Origin: JAUIET01 sp039111475
GTDB taxonomy: Bacteria; Pseudomonadota; Gammaproteobacteria; Pseudomonadales; JAUIET01
NCBI GenBank assembly: GCA_039111475.1
Contig: JBCCIP010000011.1
Coordinates: 1-64,000 of the forward strand
Length of the DNA: 64,000 nucleotides
Direction: 5' to 3'
In this document: positions 1-6,942 of the stretch, one piece after another
Layout of the letters: each line of letters starts with the position of its first letter
How positions within the stretch are numbered: the stretch's first letter is position 1
Program-made: the position numbers and the translations under genes
Notes under the pieces: generated by a model
What the model saw: only the letters and a program-made list of their open reading frames with translations
The model's database searches: none
What the model was told of the DNA's origin: nothing

Positions 1-23
1 CGCCGCTTACCGCGACGTTATGC
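1..23 (+). other. attC site, right part only
   Basis: The right arm CGCTTACCGCGAC and the R' core GTTATGC are visible. The left part lies outside the window. Confidence 0.85.
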
Positions 24-46
24 ATCAGAAAGGGATTCTCTAGGTA

Positions 47-367
47 ATGACATTTAGCGTTGTGACTGTCGGTGTCGCTCTTGTGCTGGCATCTTCAATC
101 GTGTTTCATTATCGACTATATGGTCTAAATGCTTACCTGAAAGAAGAGCATCCAGAACTGTGGAAAAAATATGGCTTTGGGAACAATCGATTGAATTCAT
201 ACGCCAAGCTTCAAACACTCACTTCACTTTCCATCGAGTATACTTCTGATGACTCATCGCTAAAAAGGCAGTTGAAAAATCTAACTGCTATATACTGGTC
301 GTCTTCGCTTGGAATCGCAATTATTCTTATTGGAGTAGGTATTTCACTGATGGGCTCAGATGCATAA
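47..367 (+). CDS. cassette membrane protein, unknown function
   Basis: The 106-residue protein has a hydrophobic segment at residues 5-22 and another at about 84-102, separated by a polar middle rich in charged residues. It is therefore probably a two-span inner-membrane protein. I do not recognise a family. The ATG lies 24 bases after the attC core, with a weak AGG upstream. Its TAA stop lies inside the next attC core, as is usual for cassettes. Confidence 0.75.
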   Translation: MTFSVVTVGVALVLASSIVFHYRLYGLNAYLKEEHPELWKKYGFGNNRLNSYAKLQTLTSLSIEYTSDDSSLKRQLKNLTAIYWSSSLGIAIILIGVGISLMGSDA

Positions 368-448
368 CAAGGCGGTGAAGTCGCTCACTGCGTTCGCTGG
401 GACGCCGTACAGCGTTGCTGCCCGGCGCCCCTTACCGCGACGTTATGT
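362..448 (+). other. attC site, 87-bp family
   Basis: R'' GCATAAC and R' GTTATGT are present. The left arm GGCGGTGAAG pairs with CTTACCGC leaving one unpaired G, the extrahelical base typical of attC. Confidence 0.93.
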
Positions 449-463
449 GTAGAGTTACTGATC

Positions 464-721
464 ATGGATGAATTGCTTGATGCGCCTTATGAATCAGGTA
501 ATGTCATCTTTCTTGCATTGACTGGCTGGGAGCAACAAGATTACATAGATGATGTATTAACCGAGCACTTCGATATTGAATGCGAGTACCAGGTAGTCGA
601 TGATGAAGCAAAGATATATCGTATTTTCTTTCCTCCAACATGTCGAACTGAACTGGAATCGGCTATATCAGAAATCAATGCGCATCACGTCAAGCATGGC
701 AAGATATATCAGACCATATAG
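464..721 (+). CDS. cassette protein, unknown function
   Basis: This is an 85-residue acidic soluble protein with no signal peptide or membrane span and no recognised motif. The N-terminal half contains the stretch GWEQQDYIDDVL and a cluster of acidic residues. The ATG lies 15 bases after the preceding attC core. It is followed by a short 54-bp attC of a different type from the one upstream. Confidence 0.7.
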   Translation: MDELLDAPYESGNVIFLALTGWEQQDYIDDVLTEHFDIECEYQVVDDEAKIYRIFFPPTCRTELESAISEINAHHVKHGKIYQTI

Positions 722-730
722 AGCCGCCAC

Positions 731-784
731 ACATAAAAATAGGGATAACGGGACCGCTAGGGCCCGGTTATTCGGCTGTTATGT
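731..784 (+). other. short attC-like site, 54-bp family
   Basis: It begins ACATAAA (last C replaced by A) and ends GTTATGT. The arms GGATAAC/GTTATTC and GGG-CC/GG-CCC pair around a GCTAG loop. The internal sequence is unlike the 87-bp family. Confidence 0.8.
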
Positions 785-790
785 GTCTTC

Positions 791-1129
791 ATGAATAGAA
801 TGGTCCGGAATGTCGCACACCTGATTGCGGCACTATGCTTTGTTGGTGGCGTGGCAGACGTACTTATTCAGTATTTCGAGGCTGTAGAGATTCACTGGAG
901 AGTTCCGATAATACTTATGGGCATAGGGTTCGGGCTTCCGCTTGTAATATTTCCTTTCCAATCAGCTGATACGCCACAGGATAGTGAAGAGGTAACTAGT
1001 GAGGAGGACTACTCGAACCACTTCCCTGAAGGCGGAGGGTTCTTGAGTAGTTTTTCTGATGGATCCGCTGGAGAATCAGGCGAATCAGATATAGGTTACG
1101 TCCCTGACGATGATAGTATTGATGACTGA
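791..1129 (+). CDS. cassette membrane protein with acidic tail
   Basis: This 112-residue protein has two hydrophobic segments (about residues 8-26 and 38-55). A strongly acidic, glycine- and serine-rich tail follows from residue 60, ending DDDSIDD. No family is recognised. It lies between two nearly identical 54-bp attC sites, so it could be exchanged as a unit by that attC type. Confidence 0.72.
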   Translation: MNRMVRNVAHLIAALCFVGGVADVLIQYFEAVEIHWRVPIILMGIGFGLPLVIFPFQSADTPQDSEEVTSEEDYSNHFPEGGGFLSSFSDGSAGESGESDIGYVPDDDSIDD

Positions 1130-1135
1130 GGCGAC

Positions 1136-1189
1136 ACATAAAAATAGGGATAACGGGACCGCTAGGGCCCGGTTATTCGGCTGTTATGT
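1136..1189 (+). other. short attC-like site, 54-bp family
   Basis: It is almost identical to the site at 731..784, including the R'' ACATAAA and R' GTTATGT ends. Confidence 0.8.
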
Positions 1190-1481
1190 GTCAGAGAAGA
1201 TTAGGATTATTTCAGCAGTTGTTGCCCTAATGGTATGCTCAACCATCGGAGTTGCTTCCCAAGTAAGTAAACCATTGACGATGGAGCAACGGAATAAATT
1301 AAAGGAAGAAATATCCGTATTACAAGATCCTGCACTAAAGAAAAAGTACGCGTGCAAGAGAAACGAAAACAACACCGTTGACCTTCGGTGCACTAGTACA
1401 CCTGAGCCAAGTGCCTGCGAAAAATACAACGAAATAATGAAGAAAAGAGGCCGTAAGGCACTTGATTGCCCAGACACATAA
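1188..1481 (+). CDS. cassette secreted protein with four cysteines
   Basis: The reading frame is open through the preceding attC, but the plausible start is the GTG at 1188, formed by the R' core itself. From there the N-terminus is a signal peptide: KIR, then a hydrophobic stretch IISAVVALMVCSTIGVA. The mature part of about 70 residues is basic and has four cysteines, so disulfides in the periplasm are likely. No family is recognised. No good ribosome site is seen, so the exact start is uncertain. Confidence 0.65.
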   Translation: MSEKIRIISAVVALMVCSTIGVASQVSKPLTMEQRNKLKEEISVLQDPALKKKYACKRNENNTVDLRCTSTPEPSACEKYNEIMKKRGRKALDCPDT

Positions 1482-1562
1482 CAAGGCGGTCAAGTCGCTT
1501 CCTTCGGTCGCTGGGACGCCGTACAGCTGCGCTTTCCGGCGCCCCTTACCGCGACGTTATGT
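1476..1562 (+). other. attC site, 87-bp family
   Basis: R'' ACATAAC and R' GTTATGT are present, with the GGCGGTCAAG and CTTACCGC arms. Confidence 0.93.
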
Positions 1563-1583
1563 GTAATTTACAAGGAGCAGTTT

Positions 1584-1913
1584 TTGAGATTTGAAATAGT
1601 ATTGAACGGAGAACGGCAGTTTATCGCTGGAACAGACGAATTTGGCGTATTATCAGCAATACTGACTAGAGTAAAACGCAATCCCGCTCATATTGGTGAA
1701 GACAGCGTCATGCACGAAGACGAGGATTCCCTTAAAGAGCAGGTTACATTCAATGTAACCGGTATTGATCTAAATGATACGGGTCCCTACAAGAAATGTC
1801 ATTTTCATTATCCTTCATACACGCCCGAGCCTGGAGATGAGATAGTTATACGCATACTTGAGCCGGGAGAATTTGATCCTCCAGAGTATATGGGAGTAAA
1901 AGATCACACATAA
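1584..1913 (+). CDS. cassette protein, unknown function
   Basis: This is a 109-residue acidic soluble protein with a predicted alternating-strand pattern. It starts with TTG at 1584, supported by the ribosome site AAGGAG at 1572-1577. The C-terminus has PGDEIVIRILEPGEFDPPE, a beta-strand followed by a proline-rich tail. No family is recognised. The stop codon lies in the next attC core. Confidence 0.72.
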   Translation: MRFEIVLNGERQFIAGTDEFGVLSAILTRVKRNPAHIGEDSVMHEDEDSLKEQVTFNVTGIDLNDTGPYKKCHFHYPSYTPEPGDEIVIRILEPGEFDPPEYMGVKDHT

Positions 1914-1994
1914 CAAGGCGGTGAAGTCGCTCACTACGTTCGCTGGGACGCCAAAAAGCTGCGCTGTTTGGCGCCCCTTACCGCGACGTTAGGT
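1908..1994 (+). other. attC site, 87-bp family
   Basis: R'' ACATAAC and R' GTTAGGT are present. The R' matches the next cassette's own R'' (ACCTAAC). Confidence 0.93.
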
Positions 1995-2000
1995 GTCAGT

Positions 2001-2420
2001 ATGGATTTATCCGCAAAGGAAAGAATTGTTAAGGAGATCGAAAAACAGGGGCTAGATAAGCGTGAAGTCGCTGTTCCTTTAGATCTATTCTTCGAAGGAA
2101 ACGACGATTTAGGTTCCATCGGGTGCAATTTAGGCGATGAGCAGCCCTCGATAGCCACTTTTTACAGAACTCTTAAGGAGCTAGAAAGTAGAGATGACGT
2201 CTATAGCGTGTGGGTAAGAATTTGCTTCGTAGAGGAAGAGGAATATTGGCCTCATACGGACACTGTGTATTTGATCGCCTCATTGTCACTTGAAGAAATT
2301 GAGCGTTCATTGGAAAACTTACTTTGCGACGAAATTGCAGAAGGTTGGATGTACGGTAAACCAGACGTCATACCTGATATCACGCCTGATGTTCCAATAT
2401 ACAGTGTATGGTGGGACTAG
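2001..2420 (+). CDS. cassette protein, unknown function
   Basis: This is a 139-residue acidic soluble protein starting at ATG 2001. The open frame extends into the attC but has no other likely start. A lysine-rich helix opens the protein, and the C-terminus ends in aromatic residues (IYSVWWD). Nothing identifies a family. The only ribosome-site-like sequence is the GTTAGG of the attC core. Confidence 0.7.
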   Translation: MDLSAKERIVKEIEKQGLDKREVAVPLDLFFEGNDDLGSIGCNLGDEQPSIATFYRTLKELESRDDVYSVWVRICFVEEEEYWPHTDTVYLIASLSLEEIERSLENLLCDEIAEGWMYGKPDVIPDITPDVPIYSVWWD

Positions 2421-2424
2421 TGAC

Positions 2425-2511
2425 ACCTAACAAGGCGGTGAAGTCGCTCACTTCGTTCGCTGGGACGCCTTACAGCGTTGCTGCCCGGCGCCCCTTACCG
2501 CGACGTTAGAA
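2425..2511 (+). other. attC site, 87-bp family
   Basis: R'' ACCTAAC and R' GTTAGAA are present. The atypical final A is matched by TTCTAAC at the end of the next cassette. Confidence 0.92.
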
Positions 2512-2514
2512 CTC

Positions 2515-2880
2515 ATGAAATTAATAAGAATGTACATCGTCCCTTTCCTTTTAGGTTTCATCGTTTGCGGAGCGTTTTCCTATCTTTCACTTCCCAAAGT
2601 TGTAGATTATTCCTATAACGAGGGTTATAACATCAGAAGTGTCGAAGAATTAGCAGGTTTGCTTAAGACGATAAAATCGGATGAGATCGACCATGGCCGC
2701 GAGTTTAACGAGTATCTGTGCAAGGCTGTTGAAAGGCTTAGGAGAGCAGATGCAGACCACCGCACAATGGACTTAACGGAGATCGTGAAAATATCACCCG
2801 CGGCAGCGTTTTCGTTTGTAGTATTTGAGGAGCATAAATCATATCGTGAAAATCATGGATTGGGAGAGTGTGGCAAATAG
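2515..2880 (+). CDS. cassette protein with N-terminal membrane anchor
   Basis: This 121-residue protein has one hydrophobic segment near the N-terminus (about residues 7-26). The polar, mostly helical domain that follows has two cysteines (C-A-V-E near the middle and GECGK at the end). It is probably an anchored periplasmic protein. No family is recognised. The ATG is only three bases past the attC core. Confidence 0.7.
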   Translation: MKLIRMYIVPFLLGFIVCGAFSYLSLPKVVDYSYNEGYNIRSVEELAGLLKTIKSDEIDHGREFNEYLCKAVERLRRADADHRTMDLTEIVKISPAAAFSFVVFEEHKSYRENHGLGECGK

Positions 2881-2884
2881 TGAG

Positions 2885-2983
2885 TTCTAACAAGGCCATG
2901 AAGTACGCGCCATCGTGGCGTTGCCACGTTGTCGCCGGACAGTTTGCCCTGCGGTCAAACTGCCGCTTATGGCGGCGTTATGC
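2885..2983 (+). other. attC site, 99-bp variant of the 93-bp family
   Basis: R'' TTCTAAC and R' GTTATGC are present. The arms GGCCATGAAG and CGCTTATGGC pair with one extrahelical base. Confidence 0.88.
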
Positions 2984-2995
2984 ATCTTTAGCTCC

Positions 2996-3397
2996 ATGAA
3001 TTCGGTGTTCAGAGTACTAATTGTTTTGTCTGCGGGACTATATCTAATATGGTATTTCATGCCGTATTATTCCGAACAGCTATACAGCGAAGATATAATT
3101 GATGTTATTAGCTGGAATGGCATCGGCGCCATACTTGAGTTGCCTTCGTGGTTTCATATAGTTATCGGAATCGCGTACCTTTTGACCCTATTTGAACTGC
3201 TAATGTACTCAAACGTAGCTCGGTTACTATTTTTGGTATTTGCTATTTTCTTTCTTAGTATCGCACCATTTATTGGAGTGTCGGCTTTGACACCTATCGA
3301 ATCCATGCTTGCATCGGCAATGTCAATATTGCAAGGAGCTATACTGACTATGGCCTACCTCACATCAGTGGGTGCGGAGTTTAGACCAGATGCATAA
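2996..3397 (+). CDS. cassette four-span membrane protein
   Basis: This 133-residue hydrophobic protein has about four membrane segments. The ATG at 2996 is preferred because the longer open frame runs through the attC. The N-terminal half holds the motif YLIWYFMPYY, followed by a polar loop and three further spans. No family is named with confidence. Its stop lies in the following short attC. Confidence 0.72.
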   Translation: MNSVFRVLIVLSAGLYLIWYFMPYYSEQLYSEDIIDVISWNGIGAILELPSWFHIVIGIAYLLTLFELLMYSNVARLLFLVFAIFFLSIAPFIGVSALTPIESMLASAMSILQGAILTMAYLTSVGAEFRPDA

Positions 3398-3440
3398 CAA
3401 GGCGGTGAAGTCGCCTGCTACGCAGGCTGGGACGTTATGT
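3392..3440 (+). other. 49-bp minimal attC-like site
   Basis: It has R'' GCATAAC, the left arm, a hairpin GCCTGC-TA-CGCAGGC, then GGGAC joined directly to R' GTTATGT. The usual right arm (CTTACCGCGAC) is missing. Confidence 0.75.
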
Positions 3441-3688
3441 GTCAGGCTGCAAGCTGGGATTGGCGCTTCGACTTACCACTCTTGCCGCTTCGTTCAGCGG
3501 CGCGCTTAGCGTGGCTTCACAGCAAATTGCGACCACGAGTTTTGCCAAAGCAGGCAGTGATCACAAGTCCGCAGAGTTAAGTCTGCGCGCGCATTGATCG
3601 TGACACATTCCTTGGCGGCAACCTAAGCATCTTCGCACTGTACTTGTTCATCGCGAGGCCTTTGGGTAAGCTGGTGCTATCGGCGTAG
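3439..3688 (+). pseudogene. frameshifted cassette gene
   Basis: A frame starting at the GTG formed by the R' core (3439) runs 52 codons to TGA at 3595. A second frame, open from 3581 to the TAG at 3686-3688, continues with hydrophobic coding-like sequence (LSIFALYLFIARPLGKLVLSA). The two frames meet at a (GC)4 run near 3585-3592, and a two-base change there would join them into a protein of about 82 residues. I recall similar short proteins from Vibrio integron arrays but cannot verify it. No other gene is seen in this cassette. Confidence 0.55.
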
Positions 3689-3714
3689 CTTAGGAGCAGT
3701 CATTTGCACTTCAC

Positions 3715-3763
3715 ACATAACAAGGCGGTCAAGTCGCTCACTGCGTTCGCTGGGACGTTATGT
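3715..3763 (+). other. 49-bp minimal attC-like site
   Basis: R'' ACATAAC and R' GTTATGT are present. As at 3392, GGGAC runs directly into R' and the right arm is missing. Confidence 0.75.
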
Positions 3764-3807
3764 ATCAGTACCATTAAATCGTATCCTAGATATTAGGGGA
3801 AAGAAGC

Positions 3808-4137
3808 TTGAACTTATTTTATGAACGAAGCGAAACGGAAGACGAAATCTCACTTACGATCAATCGCCATACATTGCTCTATGTAGTAATTTCCGCGTTT
3901 GGCTCATGGGCATCCAATAAATATCTCGGATCTAATCTATTAACAACTATTCTTCAGCTAAATTGGGTCGTAGCAATGATTATTGCCTTGGTTTATTTCT
4001 TTAAAGCGTTGGGTTTAAGAAAGGATTTTGTCGCGATGCGAAGTAAAGATAATTACACCATGACGGGAAAGACCTATAGTCTAAATAACCCTCTTACCTA
4101 CCATATCAAGAAAGGTAATACTTCAGGTGACACATAA
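3808..4137 (+). CDS. cassette membrane protein, unknown function
   Basis: This 109-residue protein has two hydrophobic segments (about residues 24-40 and 50-68) between a charged N-terminus and a polar C-terminal tail. It starts with TTG at 3808, behind the purine-rich site AGGGGAAAGAAG. No family is recognised. It lies between two 49-bp attC-like sites. Confidence 0.7.
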   Translation: MNLFYERSETEDEISLTINRHTLLYVVISAFGSWASNKYLGSNLLTTILQLNWVVAMIIALVYFFKALGLRKDFVAMRSKDNYTMTGKTYSLNNPLTYHIKKGNTSGDT

Positions 4138-4180
4138 CAAGGCGGTGAAGTCGCCTGCTTCGCAGGCTGGGACGTTATGT
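4132..4180 (+). other. 49-bp minimal attC-like site
   Basis: It is nearly the same as 3392..3440, with hairpin GCCTGC-TT-CGCAGGC and ends ACATAAC and GTTATGT. Confidence 0.75.
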
Positions 4181-4196
4181 GTATTAGAGTATTGCA

Positions 4197-4553
4197 ATGA
4201 CGAAATCTGAGATAGCTATAACTTGTGCCGAGGCTCTCAAGGAACTTCTCCTTTATTTTTATCCTGCGGATAGTAGATATGTGAAAGCAATTGAGAAAGT
4301 TCTATCGGCTCGACACCTGAGCGAAGAGGATATTGCCTATGAAATATCCCAAATAGGCTGGTCCGGCTCAGGTTCATTTGTAGACTCGGTACTTTGCGAT
4401 CTAATTAATTCACCAAGTCTATCAATGGATAGCCTCGCGCGCGCAGACTATCGCCAGCAAGAGCTAATGCGAACACTTGCACATTTTGCAATATCAGTTG
4501 ATGCGAATATCGTTAACAATCAGGCTATGAAAGAATACGCAGACCTTAAATGA
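4197..4553 (+). CDS. cassette protein, possibly DUF6966-like
   Basis: This is a 118-residue soluble, mostly helical protein. The central GWSGSGSFVDSVL resembles the GGMGSFNDLV motif I associate with the DUF6966 family, whose function is unknown. The match is from memory and weak. The ATG lies 17 bases after the R' core, with no strong ribosome site. Confidence 0.65.
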   Translation: MTKSEIAITCAEALKELLLYFYPADSRYVKAIEKVLSARHLSEEDIAYEISQIGWSGSGSFVDSVLCDLINSPSLSMDSLARADYRQQELMRTLAHFAISVDANIVNNQAMKEYADLK

Positions 4554-4578
4554 AAACATCAGAGACTGGTCGCAACAC

Positions 4579-4665
4579 ACATAACAAGGCGGTGAAGTCG
4601 CTCACTGCGTTCGCTGGGACGCCGTACAGCGTTGCCGCCCGGCGCCACTTACCGCGACGTTATGT
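4579..4665 (+). other. attC site, 87-bp family
   Basis: R'' ACATAAC, R' GTTATGT and standard arms are present. Confidence 0.93.
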
Positions 4666-4698
4666 GCCTACGAGCCTTTCGATGAAACGGAGAATCAC

Positions 4699-5028
4699 AT
4701 GACATATTTCTTGTTGCTTTTGGCGATTCTTTCGGAGGTTGGAGCGACATTGCTCTTAAAGGCTTCGAACGGTTGGGAGCTATGGTGGTTCGGGGTTGCA
4801 TCGATATTTTTCTATTCATTGGCCGGCATTTTCTTAGCTTTCGTACTTAAAAGCATGAGTATTGGATTGGCATATACAATATGGTCTGGAGTTGGCATAG
4901 CATTAGTTTGTGCTGCATCAGTGCTAATATGGCATCAGAAATTTGATACTTACGCCATTTTGGGCATCGCCTTAATATTTGCTGGTACTATTCTGATCAC
5001 AGCTAAGTCTAGTGTTGTCATACAGTGA
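4699..5028 (+). CDS. SMR-family multidrug efflux protein
   Basis: This 109-residue four-span inner-membrane protein belongs to the small multidrug resistance family (EmrE, QacE). In these dimers protons are exchanged for cationic drugs or guanidinium. The essential glutamate is E13 (LSEVGATLLLK). Y59 and W62 lie in AYTIWSGVG, matching EmrE E14, Y60 and W63 with a shift of one. The CGGAG ribosome site is upstream of ATG 4699. SMR genes are well-known integron cargo. The substrate (quaternary ammonium, polyamine or guanidinium) cannot be told from sequence. Confidence 0.92.
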   Translation: MTYFLLLLAILSEVGATLLLKASNGWELWWFGVASIFFYSLAGIFLAFVLKSMSIGLAYTIWSGVGIALVCAASVLIWHQKFDTYAILGIALIFAGTILITAKSSVVIQ

Positions 5029-5031
5029 GGC

Positions 5032-5118
5032 ACATAACAAGTCGGTGAAGTCACTCCCTTCGGTAGTTGGGACGCCATTAAGCTGCGCTGAATGGCGCCG
5101 CTTACCGCGACGTTAGCT
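5032..5118 (+). other. attC site, 87-bp family, diverged
   Basis: R'' ACATAAC and R' GTTAGCT are present. The interior differs from its neighbours (GTCGGTGAAGTCACTCC). Confidence 0.9.
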
Positions 5119-5128
5119 GTCTTCAATC

Positions 5129-5596
5129 ATGACCACTTTAAATTTCAAAATATCTAGTGAACTTCCTGTTAGACCAGCGGTTATTCTGCCTTCATTGACC
5201 ATGGAAGGGGTCAATGCAGAACTTCGGCCCTTGATTAGAATGACCGCGCCGGCCGATTGGGTGACTCGTTCGATTCTAAAGTGGCCGCCAGAAACACACC
5301 TTTTTTCAAGCTGGATCTTGTTATTTGGTGTGCTGCCAATTGACAGGCACTCATTCTACTTCAAATTAATCGAACCAGAGCTAGGGTTTTCTGAGGCATC
5401 CTCGTCAATCATCAATGAGTTGTGGTGCCATCAACGGACTATCGTGCCAACGGACCGTGGATGTATTGTCACCGATACGGTATCTTTCAGTTGCCGCGCA
5501 CCGATGGTTGGGTACCTATTAAAGCCGGTGTACGAAATAGTATTCTCGCGGAGGCACCGCAACCTGAAGACCAGACATTGTGCAGTCTACAGCTAA
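5129..5596 (+). CDS. SRPBCC-like cassette protein
   Basis: This 155-residue soluble protein's second half looks like the end of an SRPBCC (START/Bet v1-like) ligand-binding fold. It has WxxxR near residue 99, then GCIVTDTVSF, a proline-glycine turn, and a terminal helix with VFSRRHRNLKTR. Such domains bind hydrophobic ligands, but no ligand can be inferred. The ATG at 5129 follows the attC core closely. Its stop TAA lies in the next R'' core. Confidence 0.7.
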   Translation: MTTLNFKISSELPVRPAVILPSLTMEGVNAELRPLIRMTAPADWVTRSILKWPPETHLFSSWILLFGVLPIDRHSFYFKLIEPELGFSEASSSIINELWCHQRTIVPTDRGCIVTDTVSFSCRAPMVGYLLKPVYEIVFSRRHRNLKTRHCAVYS

Positions 5597-5683
5597 CAAG
5601 GCCATAAAGTGCGTTCCAGCGCTTCGCGCTTCCACCGGACGGCTAAAGCTGCGCTTTATCCGCCGCTTATGGCGACGTTATGC
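5591..5683 (+). other. attC site, 93-bp family
   Basis: R'' AGCTAAC and R' GTTATGC are present. The arms GGCCATAAAG and CGCTTATGGC match the second large attC type. Confidence 0.9.
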
Positions 5684-5700
5684 ATCAATGAGGAATATCG

Positions 5701-5973
5701 GTGCCCAAGAAGTTTGATACAAAAGATCTAGATAGTATATATATCGATGGTGTAGGGCTTGTAGAAAGAGGTATGCGTTTGGAGCATCCAAATTTTGGCA
5801 TAGGAGTCGTAGAGGAAATACTAGAATTTCTGCTTTCGGGTAGAAAATGTATTGGCATTAACTTTGAATCTGCCGGGTACAAGGCATTGGCGCCGGAGCA
5901 CGCAAAGCTGTCTTTGCCGATAGAAAAGCACGGGATTCTATTTAAGGTTTTGAGTTGGATAAGATTAAATTAA
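5701..5973 (+). CDS. stand-alone PcrA/UvrD-tail-like Tudor domain
   Basis: This 90-residue protein starts with GTG at 5701 after an AGGA site. Residues 25-38 read GMRLEHPNFGIGVV, which fits the GxxVxHxxFGxGxV pattern of the Tudor/SH3-like tail of PcrA/UvrD helicases. That tail contacts RNA polymerase in known systems. The later FESAGYKALAPEHAKL fits the second half (F..G.K.L...A.L) of the same fold. No helicase part is present. Binding to RNA polymerase or another partner is inference. Confidence 0.72.
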   Translation: MPKKFDTKDLDSIYIDGVGLVERGMRLEHPNFGIGVVEEILEFLLSGRKCIGINFESAGYKALAPEHAKLSLPIEKHGILFKVLSWIRLN

Positions 5974-5974
5974 T

Positions 5975-6067
5975 GCATAACAAGGCCATCAAGTACGTTC
6001 CAGCGCTACGCGCTTCCACCAGACCGCTAAAGCTGCGCTTTATCGGCCGCTTATGGCGACGTTATGT
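5975..6067 (+). other. attC site, 93-bp family
   Basis: R'' GCATAAC and R' GTTATGT are present, with GGCCATCAAG and CTTATGGC arms. Confidence 0.91.
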
Positions 6068-6092
6068 TTCACCTATCGAGCGAGAATCATAG

Positions 6093-6464
6093 ATGATTGA
6101 TCATGTGTCCATAGGGGTAAAAGACCTGGCGAGTGCAGGAGAGTTCTATGAGTCGGTTCTATCCAAGTTGGGTCACAAAAAACTAATTGAGAAGTCCGGC
6201 ACTATAGGTTTTGGCAAGAAGTATCCCGAATTTTGGCTAAACCATCGCCCAAATCGTGCCAAAGAACCAGACAACGGTATGCATATATGCTTGCGATGTA
6301 GTTCTAGTGACTCGGTCACGGAATTTTATGAAACTGCTATGGCATCCGGAGCCAGTGACGCTGGTGAACCTGGCTTTAGGCCGGAGTATACCGCTGGCTA
6401 CTTTGCTGCATTTATAATGGATGCTGATGGCAACAAAATTGAGGCCGTGACTTTTGTTACATGA
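6093..6464 (+). CDS. VOC (glyoxalase/dioxygenase-fold) protein
   Basis: This 123-residue protein has the full vicinal-oxygen-chelate pattern. It opens MIDHVSIGVKDLASAGEFYESVL with likely metal ligand H4. A central GMHICLR strand follows, then the final DADGNKIEAVTF with a likely metal-binding glutamate. Family members include glyoxalases, fosfomycin and bleomycin resistance proteins and many unassigned enzymes, so no substrate is claimed. A GCGAG site precedes ATG 6093. Confidence 0.85.
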   Translation: MIDHVSIGVKDLASAGEFYESVLSKLGHKKLIEKSGTIGFGKKYPEFWLNHRPNRAKEPDNGMHICLRCSSSDSVTEFYETAMASGASDAGEPGFRPEYTAGYFAAFIMDADGNKIEAVTFVT

Positions 6465-6473
6465 GCAGCCGAA

Positions 6474-6560
6474 ACATAACAAGGCGGTCAAGTCGCTCAC
6501 TGTGTTCGCTGGGACGCCGTACAGCGTTGCTGCCCAGCGCCCCTTACCGCGACGTTATGT
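6474..6560 (+). other. attC site, 87-bp family
   Basis: R'' ACATAAC and R' GTTATGT are present with standard arms. Confidence 0.93.
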
Positions 6561-6578
6561 GTAGATAAGAGTGTGGCT

Positions 6579-6860
6579 ATGAAAGCAATATGGAATGGTA
6601 AAGTAATAGCTGAGAGCAGCGAAACCGTTGTGGTGGAGTCGAACCATTACTTTCCTAGAAGTTCAATAATAGGCGAGTACTTTACCGAAAGCAGTAAAAC
6701 GACTCATTGCCCATGGAAAGGCGATGCAAACTATTTCAATATTGAGGTAGACGGAGAGTCCTTTCCAGACGGAGCATGGTACTACTCCGAACCGAAGGAG
6801 GCTGCGCAAAGCATATCCAATAGAGTTGCCTTTTATAGTGCTGTAAAGGTTGAGGAGTGA
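6579..6860 (+). CDS. DUF427 family protein
   Basis: This 93-residue protein matches the compact DUF427 (PF04248) fold. It has KAIWNGKVIAES, VVVESNHYFP, the CPWKGDANYFNI core and the late AWYYSEPKEAA segment. The biochemical role of the family is not settled. I chose ATG 6579 over GTG 6573 because the purine-rich AAGAG sits at a good distance from it. It has its own attC on both sides, although DUF427 genes are usually chromosomal. Confidence 0.87.
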   Translation: MKAIWNGKVIAESSETVVVESNHYFPRSSIIGEYFTESSKTTHCPWKGDANYFNIEVDGESFPDGAWYYSEPKEAAQSISNRVAFYSAVKVEE

Positions 6861-6873
6861 GTCTTACCAGCAC

Positions 6874-6927
6874 AGATAAAAATTCGGATAACGGGACCGA
6901 CAGGGCCCGGTTATTCGGCTGTTATGA
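6874..6927 (+). other. short attC-like site, 54-bp family, diverged
   Basis: It is the third copy of the type seen at 731 and 1136. It begins AGATAAA and ends GTTATGA, keeping the GGATAACGGGACC and GGGCCCGGTTATTC arms. Confidence 0.75.
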
Positions 6928-6942
6928 GTTCTGGTTGGTGTT

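Noticed and set aside
600..1270. Two open frames sharing the peptide THKNRDNGTARARLFGCYV
   Set aside because: The shared peptide is the translation of two copies of the 54-bp attC, not a protein domain.
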